The translations under genes were made by a program, and so were the position numbers. The notes below the pieces were generated by a model. It was not told the DNA's origin. It saw only the letters and a program-made list of their open reading frames with translations, and did no database searches. DNA of 31,022 nucleotides from JAZDFC01 sp043808235 (lineage in GTDB: Bacteria > Bacteroidota > Ignavibacteria > Ignavibacteriales > Melioribacteraceae): assembly GCA_043808235.1 (NCBI GenBank), contig JAZDFC010000099.1, positions 1-31,022 on the forward strand. Reading direction: 5' to 3'. Shown in pieces: positions 15,594-25,109 of this stretch; the stretch's first letter is position 1; each line of letters opens with the position of its first letter.

Positions 15594-16856
15594 TTATTGT
15601 TTATTCTTTGAATCAGTTGCAGCAGCTATATTCTGATTGTTAGTGAATTCAAGTACTTCCAGCCGATGTTTTAGACCGATTAACATGGTGTTGTAATTCT
15701 CTCTATATTCTTTATTAATGGGGTGCGAGGGCGGAAACTCAACTGTGAGATAATTAACAAGCTGGTTGTTATTCCAGAATCGGAAATCGAGATGCGGACC
15801 GGTTGATAGACCTGTACTACCAACGAATCCAATAATTTGACCCTGCCTAACATGAGCGCCGACTCTAATTCCCGGACCGTATTTTGACAAATGCATATAA
15901 CCGCTTTGATACGTGCTATTATGCCGTATCTTAACGTAATTTCCATTCCCGCCTTTGTAGCTCGCCTCTACCACCGTACCATCACCTACAGCTTGTACTG
16001 GCGTACCACGCGGAGCCGCATAGTCGATACCGAGATGCGGTCTGTATCTACGCAAGATTGGATGGAATCTTGCATTCGTAAATCTCGACGTAATCCTCGT
16101 AAATTTAAGGGGAGCTTTTAGAAAGGCTTTTCTCAGACTATTACCATTCTCATCAAAAAAGTCTCGCTCATCACCCTGTTCAAAATAGAATCCATAATAG
16201 TTTTTACCGATGTGGTTAAACACAGCGGCATAGACTTTACCTATTCGAATGAATTTATCACCAACATACTCTTCCTCGTAAATCACTTTGAAATAATCGC
16301 CCTTCTGTACTGTATAAAAATCTATCTGCCAGGCAAATACTTCCGATAATTTCATTGCGAGCATAGGGCTCACATCTTGTGATTCGATCGTACCGTAAAG
16401 TGAATTATTTATTACTCCGGCAAAAGCCTTTCCAATTATAGTCACTTCCTTTTTGCCGGTATAAACTTTAATCGAATCACTTAAGTCAATCACGGTGTAA
16501 TTTATTTGATCGGACTCGTATACAAAATATTTAGCCGTTTCGAGAGTGTCGCCTTTGCAGTAAACAGAATAATTATTTCCAACTCTTATTTTCCGAACAT
16601 CAAAATTGAAAGAGCTATCCGTGCCTATTCTGTGGATAATTTTATATGGTACATTATAAGGAAGAAGAAGATCTGCAAGCGTTTCGTTTGGTTTTACTGT
16701 CTCGGTGTATTCCGTTAATGAATCGACGATCAGCCCGTATTCATTGGGTTGACTCTTTTTCGGAGTCTTTGCTTCATCTTCACCGCAGCCATAAAAACTA
16801 AAAGCAGTAATAAATACTGCGATTAAATAAAATATGGTTCGGTTTACAAAAATCAT
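15594..16856 (-). CDS. M23-family (LytM) peptidase lipoprotein
   Basis: 420 residues. The signal peptide ends in a lipobox with Cys24 (FSFYGCGED), so it is probably outer-membrane anchored. Residues about 50-230 resemble the OapA/LysM-like N-terminal domains of Csd3/MepM-type endopeptidases (VKPNETLADLLLPYNVPYK). The M23 domain is at about 255-375 with His274 and Asp278 (RPHLGIDYA), His322 (YMHLSKYG), and GPHLDFRF at 353-360. In classical LytM the last motif is HxH; here it is HLD, so Asp357 stands at the usual zinc-ligand position. It probably cuts peptidoglycan cross-links. It is the last gene of the envelope operon, 24 bp after the MoxR gene. Confidence 0.88.
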   Translation of the reverse strand: MIFVNRTIFYLIAVFITAFSFYGCGEDEAKTPKKSQPNEYGLIVDSLTEYTETVKPNETLADLLLPYNVPYKIIHRIGTDSSFNFDVRKIRVGNNYSVYCKGDTLETAKYFVYESDQINYTVIDLSDSIKVYTGKKEVTIIGKAFAGVINNSLYGTIESQDVSPMLAMKLSEVFAWQIDFYTVQKGDYFKVIYEEEYVGDKFIRIGKVYAAVFNHIGKNYYGFYFEQGDERDFFDENGNSLRKAFLKAPLKFTRITSRFTNARFHPILRRYRPHLGIDYAAPRGTPVQAVGDGTVVEASYKGGNGNYVKIRHNSTYQSGYMHLSKYGPGIRVGAHVRQGQIIGFVGSTGLSTGPHLDFRFWNNNQLVNYLTVEFPPSHPINKEYRENYNTMLIGLKHRLEVLEFTNNQNIAAATDSKNKQ

Positions 16857-16880
16857 TACGCGCTAACTTTTCTCGAAGAT

Positions 16881-17873
16881 TTATTTTGTTAAAAGTTTGT
16901 TGATTATCTGCAGTGAATTTATTCCTTCCGCTTCTGCAGTAAAACTCGGGATAATTCGATGCCGCAGTACTGGAACAACCGATGCGACGACATCATCAAT
17001 GTTGGGAGTAAACCTGCCGTCGATAACTGCTCTCGTTTTAGCGCCAAGAATTAAATACTGCGATGCTCTCGGTCCGGCTCCCCAGCTTACCCATTGTTTT
17101 ATAAAATCCGCTGATTCGGAAGTCGGTCGGGTAGATTTTACAAGTTTAACCGCGAATTCAATTACGTTATCGGCAACAGGAACTCTTCTAATTAATTCTT
17201 GATATGAAATTAATTCAGGACCACCAATTACTTTTTTAAGATCAGCTTTGTACTCGCTTGTGGTCGATTTAATAATATCTATTTCTTCTTTGTACTCAGG
17301 ATAATCCAGCCACAAATTGAACATGAACCTATCTAATTGAGCTTCGGGCAAAGGGTAAGTTCCTTCCTGCTCAATTGGATTTTGAGTGGCGAGCACAAAA
17401 AACGGTTCTGATAAATCGTAGGTTACTCCGGCTGCAGTTACCTTGTGTTCCTGCATGGCTTCCAACAATGCGGCCTGAGTTTTTGGGGGAGTTCTGTTTA
17501 TTTCATCTGCTAAAATAATATTAGCAAAAATGGGTCCTTTGATAAACCGGAATGATCGTTTCTTCGATGCAGTATCTTCCTCGATTATTTCTGTACCGGT
17601 AATATCGCCTGGCATAAGGTCGGGAGTAAATTGAATCCGGTTAAATTTCAGATCGAAAACTTCAGCTAATGTTTTTATTAATAACGTTTTTGCCAAACCC
17701 GGCACGCCAATTAAAAGGCAATGCCCTTTCGACAACAAGCTGATTAAAAGATCATCGATAATCTTATGTTGACCAATAATTACTTTAGCAATCTCACTCT
17801 TAACATTTTTAATTGAATCGCATAGCGCTTGAACAGATTCAACATCATTTATTCCGTTTTTCGATGTACTCAA
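16881..17873 (-). CDS. MoxR-family AAA+ ATPase
   Basis: 330 residues. Walker A is GVPGLAKT at 56-63, Walker B IILADEINRTPP at about 119-130, sensor I ATQNPIEQEGTYPLPEAQ at about 162-179, and LDRF with the arginine finger at 180-183, the standard MoxR set. A C-terminal lid (AAA_lid_2) follows. MoxR proteins are chaperone-like ATPases that usually act with a VWA-domain partner; none is beside it here. Start TTG at 17873 with AAGG about 9 bases upstream. It is 10 bp after surA and 24 bp before the M23 peptidase gene, so it may remodel envelope factors in this operon. Confidence 0.92.
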   Translation of the reverse strand: MSTSKNGINDVESVQALCDSIKNVKSEIAKVIIGQHKIIDDLLISLLSKGHCLLIGVPGLAKTLLIKTLAEVFDLKFNRIQFTPDLMPGDITGTEIIEEDTASKKRSFRFIKGPIFANIILADEINRTPPKTQAALLEAMQEHKVTAAGVTYDLSEPFFVLATQNPIEQEGTYPLPEAQLDRFMFNLWLDYPEYKEEIDIIKSTTSEYKADLKKVIGGPELISYQELIRRVPVADNVIEFAVKLVKSTRPTSESADFIKQWVSWGAGPRASQYLILGAKTRAVIDGRFTPNIDDVVASVVPVLRHRIIPSFTAEAEGINSLQIINKLLTK

Positions 17874-17883
17874 AATTCTACCT

Positions 17884-19173
17884 TTATAATTTTATCTCCC
17901 AAAATATTCTTTGTTTTAACTCAGCAACCCATTTGGTATAAAGTCGTTCCCGCTTTTCATATTCGGCAATTTTTCTGATATCCTCATAATCCATATCGAG
18001 ATTCGCTTTATGTTCAACGGTGTGTTTAAGTAACCTTACAATATGGTAACCATATACAGTTTTATCAACGTCAAGGCGTTTGGGAAAGGATATTTCTCCT
18101 TCCTTAAGTTTATAAACCTGTTCCCTCAATGATTTGTCAAGCTGTTGTATTTCGAGCAAGCCAAGGTCGCCGCCGAATTTTGCAGTCTCTTTGTCATCGC
18201 TGTATTTGCTTGCGTAATATTCAAACGAATTCACATTCTTCATAACACTATCGCGGAGTTCCTGTAAAAATTCGATTGCGTTCAGATCAGCTTCATCATC
18301 CTTTTTCGGTTTTACTAAAATATGACGTGAATGGATTGACTCGCCACGTCTTTCAATCATCTGAATAATATGAAATCCAACAGGCGACTCAACCACACCG
18401 GATGTTTCACCCTGGCTAAGATTGAACGCGACAGATTCAAACTCCGGATAGAAAACGCCTCTTTTTACAAATCCAAGATCACCGCCCTGTGCGGCACTTC
18501 CCGGATCTTCCGAAAACTTCTTTGCCAGTTCGGCAAAGTCGGCTCCGTTTTTAATCGAATCAAGTAATGATTGCGTGAATTTTTTAGCATTATCTTTTAC
18601 TTTTTCACTCGCCTGGGGATTGATAAAAATGTGGGCAAGCTGAAATTTTTCGGGGATCAATCCAAGAGAATCTTTATACGTGTTGTAAAAATCCTCAACC
18701 TCTCTGCGCGAAATATCAACATCGCCGAATTTATCAGCTCGAAGTTTCTGCGTCATTAAATTTTTCCTGATGTCGTCGCGCAAGGTGCGTTTAATTTTTT
18801 CAGTCGACATTCCGTACATTTCTTCAAGTTTTTCCTGCGAACCATACTGCGTGATGAAATAATTGAGTTGGTAATTAATTTGCTGCTCAACTTCATCGTC
18901 TTTCACTTCGATTGAATCCAATTCGGCCTGCGCATACAACAATTTATCTTCGATCATAAAATCGAGTACTTGCTTGATGAGCAAAGGATCGGCAGGATTT
19001 AATTTTTTTTCGGCAGCCGCATAAGCAACACGGAAATCGAGCTCCGATTTTAAAATTACTTCCTCATCAACAATCGCTACTATCTTATCAACCACTTCCT
19101 GTGCAAAAACATTACCGGTGATAAATAAGATTGACATTAAATAAAATATTTTCATTACACTATTTTTCTGCAA
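17884..19173 (-). CDS. surA: SurA-like periplasmic chaperone / peptidyl-prolyl isomerase
   Basis: 429 residues with a cleavable signal peptide (KIFYLMSILFITGNVFAQ). A SurA N-terminal chaperone region (VVDKIVAIVDEEVILKSELD) is at about 27-165. Two parvulin domains follow: about 179-274 (AHIFINPQ ... GGDLGFVKRG ... GFHIIQM) and 281-384 (SRHILVKP ... GGDLGLLE ... YGYHIVRLL). It should help fold outer-membrane proteins. Start: TTG at 19173 has GAGG 6 bases upstream and overlaps the preceding gene by 14 bp; an ATG at 19155 (MKIFYLM) is an alternative that leaves the signal peptide whole. Second of three related folding-factor genes in a row before moxR. Confidence 0.9.
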   Translation of the reverse strand: MQKNSVMKIFYLMSILFITGNVFAQEVVDKIVAIVDEEVILKSELDFRVAYAAAEKKLNPADPLLIKQVLDFMIEDKLLYAQAELDSIEVKDDEVEQQINYQLNYFITQYGSQEKLEEMYGMSTEKIKRTLRDDIRKNLMTQKLRADKFGDVDISRREVEDFYNTYKDSLGLIPEKFQLAHIFINPQASEKVKDNAKKFTQSLLDSIKNGADFAELAKKFSEDPGSAAQGGDLGFVKRGVFYPEFESVAFNLSQGETSGVVESPVGFHIIQMIERRGESIHSRHILVKPKKDDEADLNAIEFLQELRDSVMKNVNSFEYYASKYSDDKETAKFGGDLGLLEIQQLDKSLREQVYKLKEGEISFPKRLDVDKTVYGYHIVRLLKHTVEHKANLDMDYEDIRKIAEYEKRERLYTKWVAELKQRIFWEIKL

Positions 19174-19999
19174 ATTCTACCTCGTACTTTGAATAAAGTC
19201 CTTCTAGGTAATCCTGGAGTAACTTTTTTTTCTGAATCATTACAAACCTTTCCCGAATGTTATCCTGAATATATTTGAAATCAGGTGTTTGATTCGGTTG
19301 AATTATTTCAACCATCTGTACTATTAAAAAATTGCCGGGCTCATTCTCGAGAATGATACTTATTTCCCCGGTATTTAGCCCTTCAATAATTCTCGCCAAC
19401 GTAAGGCCGGGTACTTCACTTACGTATAACAGCTTTTCATTTTCAAAACTCACAACAGATTTATCGTCATGGATTACAGCGAATGCTGAATTCCAGTCGC
19501 TCTCTATTAATGCAGAACGAAAATTTATCGCTTTCAACTCATCATTAAAGCGGATAGAATTAATAACATACGCAACTTCCGGTTTGCGAAACTCGTCCTG
19601 ATTGTTTATGAAGAAATACTTGAGTTCATCTTCGCTGAACTCAAGTTGATTCTCTTCCAAAATTTTTTGGATCAATTTAACTCCTGCAAGTTCACGCCGT
19701 GTATCATTAATTGTTTTCGAAAAATCTTCTTCATCTGTAATATCTTCTTCTATCGCTTCTTTAAAAAGAACTTCTTTTTCTATCCATTGTCTTACATATT
19801 CAGTTCTAAACTTCTTGTTATGTTTATACGATCCCAAAGCGCTGTCAACTTCTGTATTGGTAAGGTACGAATCTCCAACTTTTGCGATATATTCATCCGG
19901 TCGTTCCTTATCTTTACCGCATGAAACTACTGACAGCGCAAGCAATACAAAAAAGAGACTATTTAGATTCTTTTTTGAAAGCTTTTTCAAGTTCTTCAT
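19160..19999 (-). CDS. SurA/parvulin-related lipoprotein lacking a clear isomerase domain
   Basis: 279 residues. The signal peptide ends in a lipobox with Cys27 (ALSVVSCGKD), so a lipoprotein. The N-terminal region (DEYIAKVGDSYLTNTEVDSA) is SurA_N/PpiC-like and is followed by long charged helices. A degenerate parvulin-like part may span about 140-235 (PEVAYVINSIRF ... GNFLIVQMVEI), but the usual GGDLG and GYH motifs are missing, so it is probably a chaperone without isomerase activity. It overlaps the 3' end of the upstream 662-residue lipoprotein gene by 41 bp and overlaps surA, indicating a tightly packed operon. Confidence 0.8.
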   Translation of the reverse strand: MKNLKKLSKKNLNSLFFVLLALSVVSCGKDKERPDEYIAKVGDSYLTNTEVDSALGSYKHNKKFRTEYVRQWIEKEVLFKEAIEEDITDEEDFSKTINDTRRELAGVKLIQKILEENQLEFSEDELKYFFINNQDEFRKPEVAYVINSIRFNDELKAINFRSALIESDWNSAFAVIHDDKSVVSFENEKLLYVSEVPGLTLARIIEGLNTGEISIILENEPGNFLIVQMVEIIQPNQTPDFKYIQDNIRERFVMIQKKKLLQDYLEGLYSKYEVEFAEK

Positions 20000-21947
20000 A
20001 ATATGCTTGTGGATTATATTTTGCTTTTAATTTCTGAACGTATTCTTCTTCTAACCTTTTGCTTTCTTGTTCCTGGAATAAACTTGCAACTTCGGCTTTG
20101 GCTTCTTCGAAAGTTTTAACTCTCGCTGGATGTTTTTCATTTAATCTAACAAATGCAAATCCGTTTCCAACAGCAAATGTTTCGGAAATATCACCCGGTT
20201 TTGCAAGATCAAATGCTTTCCTTGAGGATTCGGTTGTGCTAACATCGGTAATTCCCCATCGGCCAGCCTGAGCTTTGTATTTCGGTCTCTGTGTGTATTT
20301 TACCGCAACCGAATCGAAGTTCTCGCCATTCTTTACCAAATCATAATATACTCTTACCAATGAATCTGTTTTTGCATATATTTCGCTAAAATCAACTCTA
20401 TCTTCCCATTGATAATTACTTTTAGTTTCCTCATAAAGTTGAACTAATTTAACACTATCAACAACAATTTTATTCCATACTTCTTCTTCCTGTAATCTAA
20501 ATATATAAATACCATTCCGGTAATCATCCATAAGCTCACCGAATTTCGAATCGGTTTTGGGAAGTTCTTTTGCTTTCTCTCTAACTAATAAATCTTTTGC
20601 ATATGGATCAAGCGCCTTGTTAACCATATCCTCGGTGATTTTTCTCTTTTGAAAACCAGAACGAGTAATAGTATTGGCAACAAGCGAATCGAATGAAATC
20701 GGTTTTAAATTGATAAAGCAGATTGTAGAATCACCAGCAATTTTATGGAGATTACTTTGCCAGTAATCAGCAGTATATTCGGTAGAATCGTTTTTTTCAT
20801 CAACGAATTTAATTAATGGCTCATTTACTTTATAGTTGTATTCGCCTTTCAACTTTCCGATGAAACTATCGTATTCCTTTTCATAACGGGTTCTTTGATA
20901 TACTTCTCTTAAATCGCTTTTATAATTCTCAAACGTAGGCAGCTGTTCCTCGGCAGTAACCTGAATTAGATGATATCCATAACGAGTTTCAACTACGCCG
21001 GAAAGTTCTCCAACTTTTAAACTAAACGCCGTTGAATCAAATTGTTTAACCATGTTGCGTCTTTCAAAAAATCCCAACTCTCCACCTTTTAAACCCGAAC
21101 CTTTATCGTCGGAATGTCTTTTAGCCATTTCCTGAAAACTTGAACCGGCAAGTATGGAATCACGTATGGATTTAATTTTTGCAAGCGCAGCAGCAGTATC
21201 AGGTTTGTTTTCGGAATTTAAAAATTTAACAAGGATATGCCGCGCATTTACTTTGTGTCTGCGAACCTGGCGTTCATTTACTTTTATAATATGGATACCA
21301 AACTGTGTTGTGATTGGTTTGGGATAGACTGATCCAATGGGTGTATTGTAAGCGGCATCTTCCATTTCCAAAGGCAGCAATCCCGAAGTAATGTAATACA
21401 GGTCTCCACCGTTATCTTTCGAATATGGATCTTCGGAAAATTCTTTTGCTAATTTTTCAGAGCTTTCACCTTGTTTTAATTTTGCAAAAATTTCATCCGC
21501 TTTTTGATTAGCGACAGCTACTCCTAATGAATCGGTTCTCAACATAATATGAGCGATTCTAATTTCCTCTTTTTTCCTTTCATAAAGCTGTTTGATCCCG
21601 GGTTCATATAAATATTTTTCGAGCACATACGTCGAACCGATTTTATCTTTATATTCATCGAGTTCTTGAATAATTGCCGGGTCTTCTGCGTATTTCCGTG
21701 AATCTGCATCTTTGAGCTTCATCTTGAAGTTCACATAAAGATCAATAAAATCCTTATATTCGGCAGCGGTCTGTTGTTCGGCTTTCTCTAAACTTCCTGT
21801 ATTTTTCACATATGCATTTTCGAATTCACCCAGCGTAATTTTTTCACCGCCAAGATCAGCCACTACAATTTTTGAATGCTCGGGAGAGCATGATGTTAAA
21901 ACCAGTAAAAATATTCCAAAAAGTACAAATATCGATAACGAGCGCAT
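19959..21947 (-). CDS. multi-parvulin lipoprotein, peptidyl-prolyl cis-trans isomerase
   Basis: 662 residues from the ATG at 21947. GGAGGA lies about 9 bases before this ATG; the frame continues 24 bases further to another ATG at 21971, but then the ribosome site would be inside the gene. The lipobox is LLVLTSCSPE (Cys20). Three parvulin-like modules are visible: about 130-225 (RIAHIMLRTD ... GGDLYYITSG ... FGIHIIKV), about 235-340 (NARHILVKF ... KGGELGFFERR ... YGYHLIQV), and a diverged third near 535-620 (DFSEIYAKTD ... AGRWGITDV). It heads the envelope operon and should assist folding of outer-membrane or secreted proteins in the periplasm. Confidence 0.88.
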   Translation of the reverse strand: MRSLSIFVLFGIFLLVLTSCSPEHSKIVVADLGGEKITLGEFENAYVKNTGSLEKAEQQTAAEYKDFIDLYVNFKMKLKDADSRKYAEDPAIIQELDEYKDKIGSTYVLEKYLYEPGIKQLYERKKEEIRIAHIMLRTDSLGVAVANQKADEIFAKLKQGESSEKLAKEFSEDPYSKDNGGDLYYITSGLLPLEMEDAAYNTPIGSVYPKPITTQFGIHIIKVNERQVRRHKVNARHILVKFLNSENKPDTAAALAKIKSIRDSILAGSSFQEMAKRHSDDKGSGLKGGELGFFERRNMVKQFDSTAFSLKVGELSGVVETRYGYHLIQVTAEEQLPTFENYKSDLREVYQRTRYEKEYDSFIGKLKGEYNYKVNEPLIKFVDEKNDSTEYTADYWQSNLHKIAGDSTICFINLKPISFDSLVANTITRSGFQKRKITEDMVNKALDPYAKDLLVREKAKELPKTDSKFGELMDDYRNGIYIFRLQEEEVWNKIVVDSVKLVQLYEETKSNYQWEDRVDFSEIYAKTDSLVRVYYDLVKNGENFDSVAVKYTQRPKYKAQAGRWGITDVSTTESSRKAFDLAKPGDISETFAVGNGFAFVRLNEKHPARVKTFEEAKAEVASLFQEQESKRLEEEYVQKLKAKYNPQAYYEELEKAFKKESK

Positions 21948-22073
21948 TAGGGTAATTCCTCCATAAATCATTTAAAAATAAGGTCAAATTTTAGTGATAA
22001 CACGAAGTAAAATCAAGGTAAGATGAGAATCTTAACCGAGATAAGACTATAAAAAACATTCTATTTTAGTATA

Positions 22074-23003
22074 TTAAAGTGAATTTCGTTCCCAAAAAAC
22101 TCCATCAGAATAGCCCTGAATGGATTTATTTTTTTCTGCTATTTCCAACCTTTTTAGAGCGAGACATGCATATTCCTTATCAACCTCAATACCGGCGAAA
22201 TTCCGCCCTAATTTTTTCGCCACAACTGCAGTAGTTCCGCTTCCGAGAAATGGATCGAATACCAAATGACCTCTATTTGAACTGGCTAAAATTATCTTTG
22301 CTAATAATTTTTCCGGCTTCTGAGTCGGATGATCTGTATTCTCCGGCATCGACCAAAACGGAACCGAAATGTCATTCCAGATATTGGATGGGTGAGTTAA
22401 CCGGAAATTTTTATCGCTTTCGGAAATCCAATCCTTCGGCTGCCCATTTGAATCGCGATATGGAGCTAAAACCGTTCTCTTTAATTTCACAGCATCGACA
22501 TTGAATACATAATCACTTGACACTGTGCAGAACCAAATATCCTCGAGATTATTTTTCCAATTCGTTTTTGCACCCCTCCCCTTCTCTCTTTCCCAGGTAA
22601 TTCTATTCCGCACTTTGAAATATTTCTCCAACACAATATGAACCGAAGTTGACGATTTCCAATCAGAACAAAAATAGATTGAAGCTGACGGTTTAAGTAA
22701 AGGAATTATCTTTTTGATTATTCCATCAATCCATTCTGCATATTCATAAATACTCTTTTCTTTGAATTCGGATAAGTTGAATGTCTTTCTCAAATTATAC
22801 GGCGGATCGATAAACAACAAATCCACAAATTTTTGCGGCAAATACTCAACAACTTTGAAAAAGTCCTGGCAGATAATTGAATTGCTGATCGTCTTCAACT
22901 TAGCCTGCCACGAGAGCGAGACCAACTTTTTTTCGTATTCTTTTAATTCAAAATCGGTTAAGGAAATTGTTCTGTTTTTTGGAGCTCGTATTTTATTGGG
23001 CAT
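22074..23003 (-). CDS. solitary N6-adenine/N4-cytosine DNA methyltransferase
   Basis: 309 residues, N6_N4_Mtase family (PF01555). Catalytic motif IV is DLLFIDPPYNL (DPPYN at 66-70). The SAM-binding motif I comes later (VFDPFLGSGTTAVVAKKLG, FxGxG near 249-258), so the motif order is that of the beta class. DHPTQKPEKLL at about 224-234 is the usual motif X region. DPPY favours N6-adenine methylation, but target base and site cannot be read from the sequence. No restriction endonuclease or specificity gene is adjacent, so it seems orphan. It starts 22 bp after metG and is probably co-transcribed with it. Confidence 0.88.
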   Translation of the reverse strand: MPNKIRAPKNRTISLTDFELKEYEKKLVSLSWQAKLKTISNSIICQDFFKVVEYLPQKFVDLLFIDPPYNLRKTFNLSEFKEKSIYEYAEWIDGIIKKIIPLLKPSASIYFCSDWKSSTSVHIVLEKYFKVRNRITWEREKGRGAKTNWKNNLEDIWFCTVSSDYVFNVDAVKLKRTVLAPYRDSNGQPKDWISESDKNFRLTHPSNIWNDISVPFWSMPENTDHPTQKPEKLLAKIILASSNRGHLVFDPFLGSGTTAVVAKKLGRNFAGIEVDKEYACLALKRLEIAEKNKSIQGYSDGVFWERNSL

Positions 23004-23025
23004 AATAAATATTATTTACCGGGAA

Positions 23026-25074
23026 TTATTTTATCCGTGTTCCAACAGGGACAGAGCTGTCGATCAAAATTATTTTCACTTCACCTTTGTCATTATCAGC
23101 CGCTAATACCATTCCTTTGGATTCCAATCCGAACAACTTTGCCGGTTTTAAATTTGCCACAATCATTACTTTTTTCCCGATAAGTTCTTCCGGCTGATAA
23201 CTCTTGGCGATTCCCGCAACAATTTGTCTCTTCTCACTACCGAGGTCAACCTGCAGTTTCAATAATTTTTCACTCTTCTTCACTTTCTCGGCGCTTATCA
23301 CTTCGGCAACTCTTAAATGAACATCCGAAAATTGGTCAATAGTTATCTCTTTAATTTCCTCTACAATCTGCGGTTTAGCCAATTTATTCACTTCTGACTC
23401 AATAACTGAGTCCTCAATTTTTGTGAATAATATTTCCGGTATTCCAAGTTGATGACCGGTTGTAAATTTAAATTCCGACAATTCATTCCAGCCAATTTTT
23501 TCCGTATTGAGCATGCGGAATATCTTTTCACTTGCAAACGGGATAACCGGAGAAAATAACACCGCAAGATTCTGAATAGTGTGAATACAAATATTCAGAG
23601 CCGTTGCGCACCGTGTTTTATCTTTTTTCACAGTCACCCACGGTTCGCTGTCGTTAAAATATTTATTCGCCGCTCGTGCAAGACTCATCATTTCGAAGAC
23701 TGCGTCTTTGATTTTATACCGATCAATCAGTTTTCCAACTTTGTCAGGATAGATCTTCAACAAAGCAAGCATTTCGGAATCGATCTCTTTTAACTCACCT
23801 TGTTCGGGGATTTTACCCTCGAAATGTTTTACTGTGAAGGTTAAAGCTCTATTTACAAAATTTCCAAAAATATCCGCAAGTTCGTCGTTATTCCTCGATT
23901 GAAATTCCTTCCAATAAAAATCCGTATCCTTTGCTTCGGGCAGATTAGCAGCCAGGGTGTATCGCAAAGGATCAGCCGGGTATTTTGCGAGAAATTCGTC
24001 AACATCAATTCCCCAACCTCTCGATTTCGAAAATTTCTTTCCTTCGAAATTCAAGAATTCATTAGCCGGTACATTCTGCGGAAGACAATATTTTTCTTTC
24101 TCGCCGTCGTTCCATGCCATTAACATAGCCGGGAAAACGATAGTATGAAACACGACATTATCCTTGCCAATAAATGCAACATATTTCGTATTTTCATTCT
24201 GCCAATAATCTTTCCAGTCGTCTTTGTTTCCGCGGTTCTCAAATAATTCTTTAGTTGCTGAGATATACCCAAGCACAGCTTCAAACCAAACATAGAGAAC
24301 TTTTCCATCCGCACCATCGAGAGGCACTTTTACACCCCAATCGAGGTCGCGGGTTACCGCGCGATCCTTCAATCCGTCTTTAAACCATCCCCGGCAGTAC
24401 TGAAGAACATTTTCCTTCCAATTATATTTTTCATTTTTATCGTCTATATATTTTTCAAGTCTTTCTTGATAATTGCCAAGCGGGAAATACCAATGCGAGG
24501 TTTCCTTCAATACCGGCGCTCCTCCGGTTATTTTACTTTTGGGATTAACCAATTCTGAAGGATCGTAAAGCGATCCGCAGCTCTCGCATTCATCACTACG
24601 CGCTTCGAGAAATCCGCAGCGCGGACAGGTGCCTTCAACGTACCTATCCGGTAAAAACATGTTGGCTTTCTCATCGTAAAACTGAAAAGTTTTCTTCTCA
24701 TTCAATATTCCGCGGTCGTGGTAACTTTTAAAAAACGCCTGTGCTGTCTCGTGATGAAGCGGAATACTCGTGCGCGAATAAATATCGAAACTCATTCCAA
24801 ATTTTTCAAACGCATCTTTATTTGCCAGATGGAATCTATCAATCACTTCTTTCGGAGTTATTTTTTCCTTGTCTGCAGTAATTGTGATGGGCACACCGTG
24901 CTCGTCCGACCCGCAAATGTAAATTATATCCGCGCTGCATGCACGTTTGTATCTAACATAAATATCAGCCGGCAGGTATGCGCCGCTTAAATGCCCGAGA
25001 TGGATATTCCCGTTAGCATAAGGCAATGCCGAGGTAACAATAATTTTCTCGCTATTCAATTTACTATCCGTCAA
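23026..25074 (-). CDS. metG: methionine--tRNA ligase
   Basis: 682 residues, class I synthetase. The HIGH motif is HLGH at 25-28 (ALPYANGNIHLGHLSGAY), the zinc-binding knuckle is CPRCGFLEARSDECESCG near 145-165, and the KMSKS loop is KFSKSRGWG near 350. An anticodon-binding helical domain follows, and the last about 100 residues are an EMAP-II/Trbp111-type tRNA-binding domain (FSDVHLRVAEVISAEKVKKS ... GLESKGMVLAA). It charges initiator and elongator tRNA-Met. The start is uncertain: TTG at 25074 has no Shine-Dalgarno and lies close behind a TATATTTC box, so the TTG at 25059 (before NSEK) is an alternative. Confidence 0.96.
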   Translation of the reverse strand: MTDSKLNSEKIIVTSALPYANGNIHLGHLSGAYLPADIYVRYKRACSADIIYICGSDEHGVPITITADKEKITPKEVIDRFHLANKDAFEKFGMSFDIYSRTSIPLHHETAQAFFKSYHDRGILNEKKTFQFYDEKANMFLPDRYVEGTCPRCGFLEARSDECESCGSLYDPSELVNPKSKITGGAPVLKETSHWYFPLGNYQERLEKYIDDKNEKYNWKENVLQYCRGWFKDGLKDRAVTRDLDWGVKVPLDGADGKVLYVWFEAVLGYISATKELFENRGNKDDWKDYWQNENTKYVAFIGKDNVVFHTIVFPAMLMAWNDGEKEKYCLPQNVPANEFLNFEGKKFSKSRGWGIDVDEFLAKYPADPLRYTLAANLPEAKDTDFYWKEFQSRNNDELADIFGNFVNRALTFTVKHFEGKIPEQGELKEIDSEMLALLKIYPDKVGKLIDRYKIKDAVFEMMSLARAANKYFNDSEPWVTVKKDKTRCATALNICIHTIQNLAVLFSPVIPFASEKIFRMLNTEKIGWNELSEFKFTTGHQLGIPEILFTKIEDSVIESEVNKLAKPQIVEEIKEITIDQFSDVHLRVAEVISAEKVKKSEKLLKLQVDLGSEKRQIVAGIAKSYQPEELIGKKVMIVANLKPAKLFGLESKGMVLAADNDKGEVKIILIDSSVPVGTRIK

Positions 25075-25109
25075 TATTTTGGTTCGAAATATAGGGAAAA
25101 TTCGAGGGA

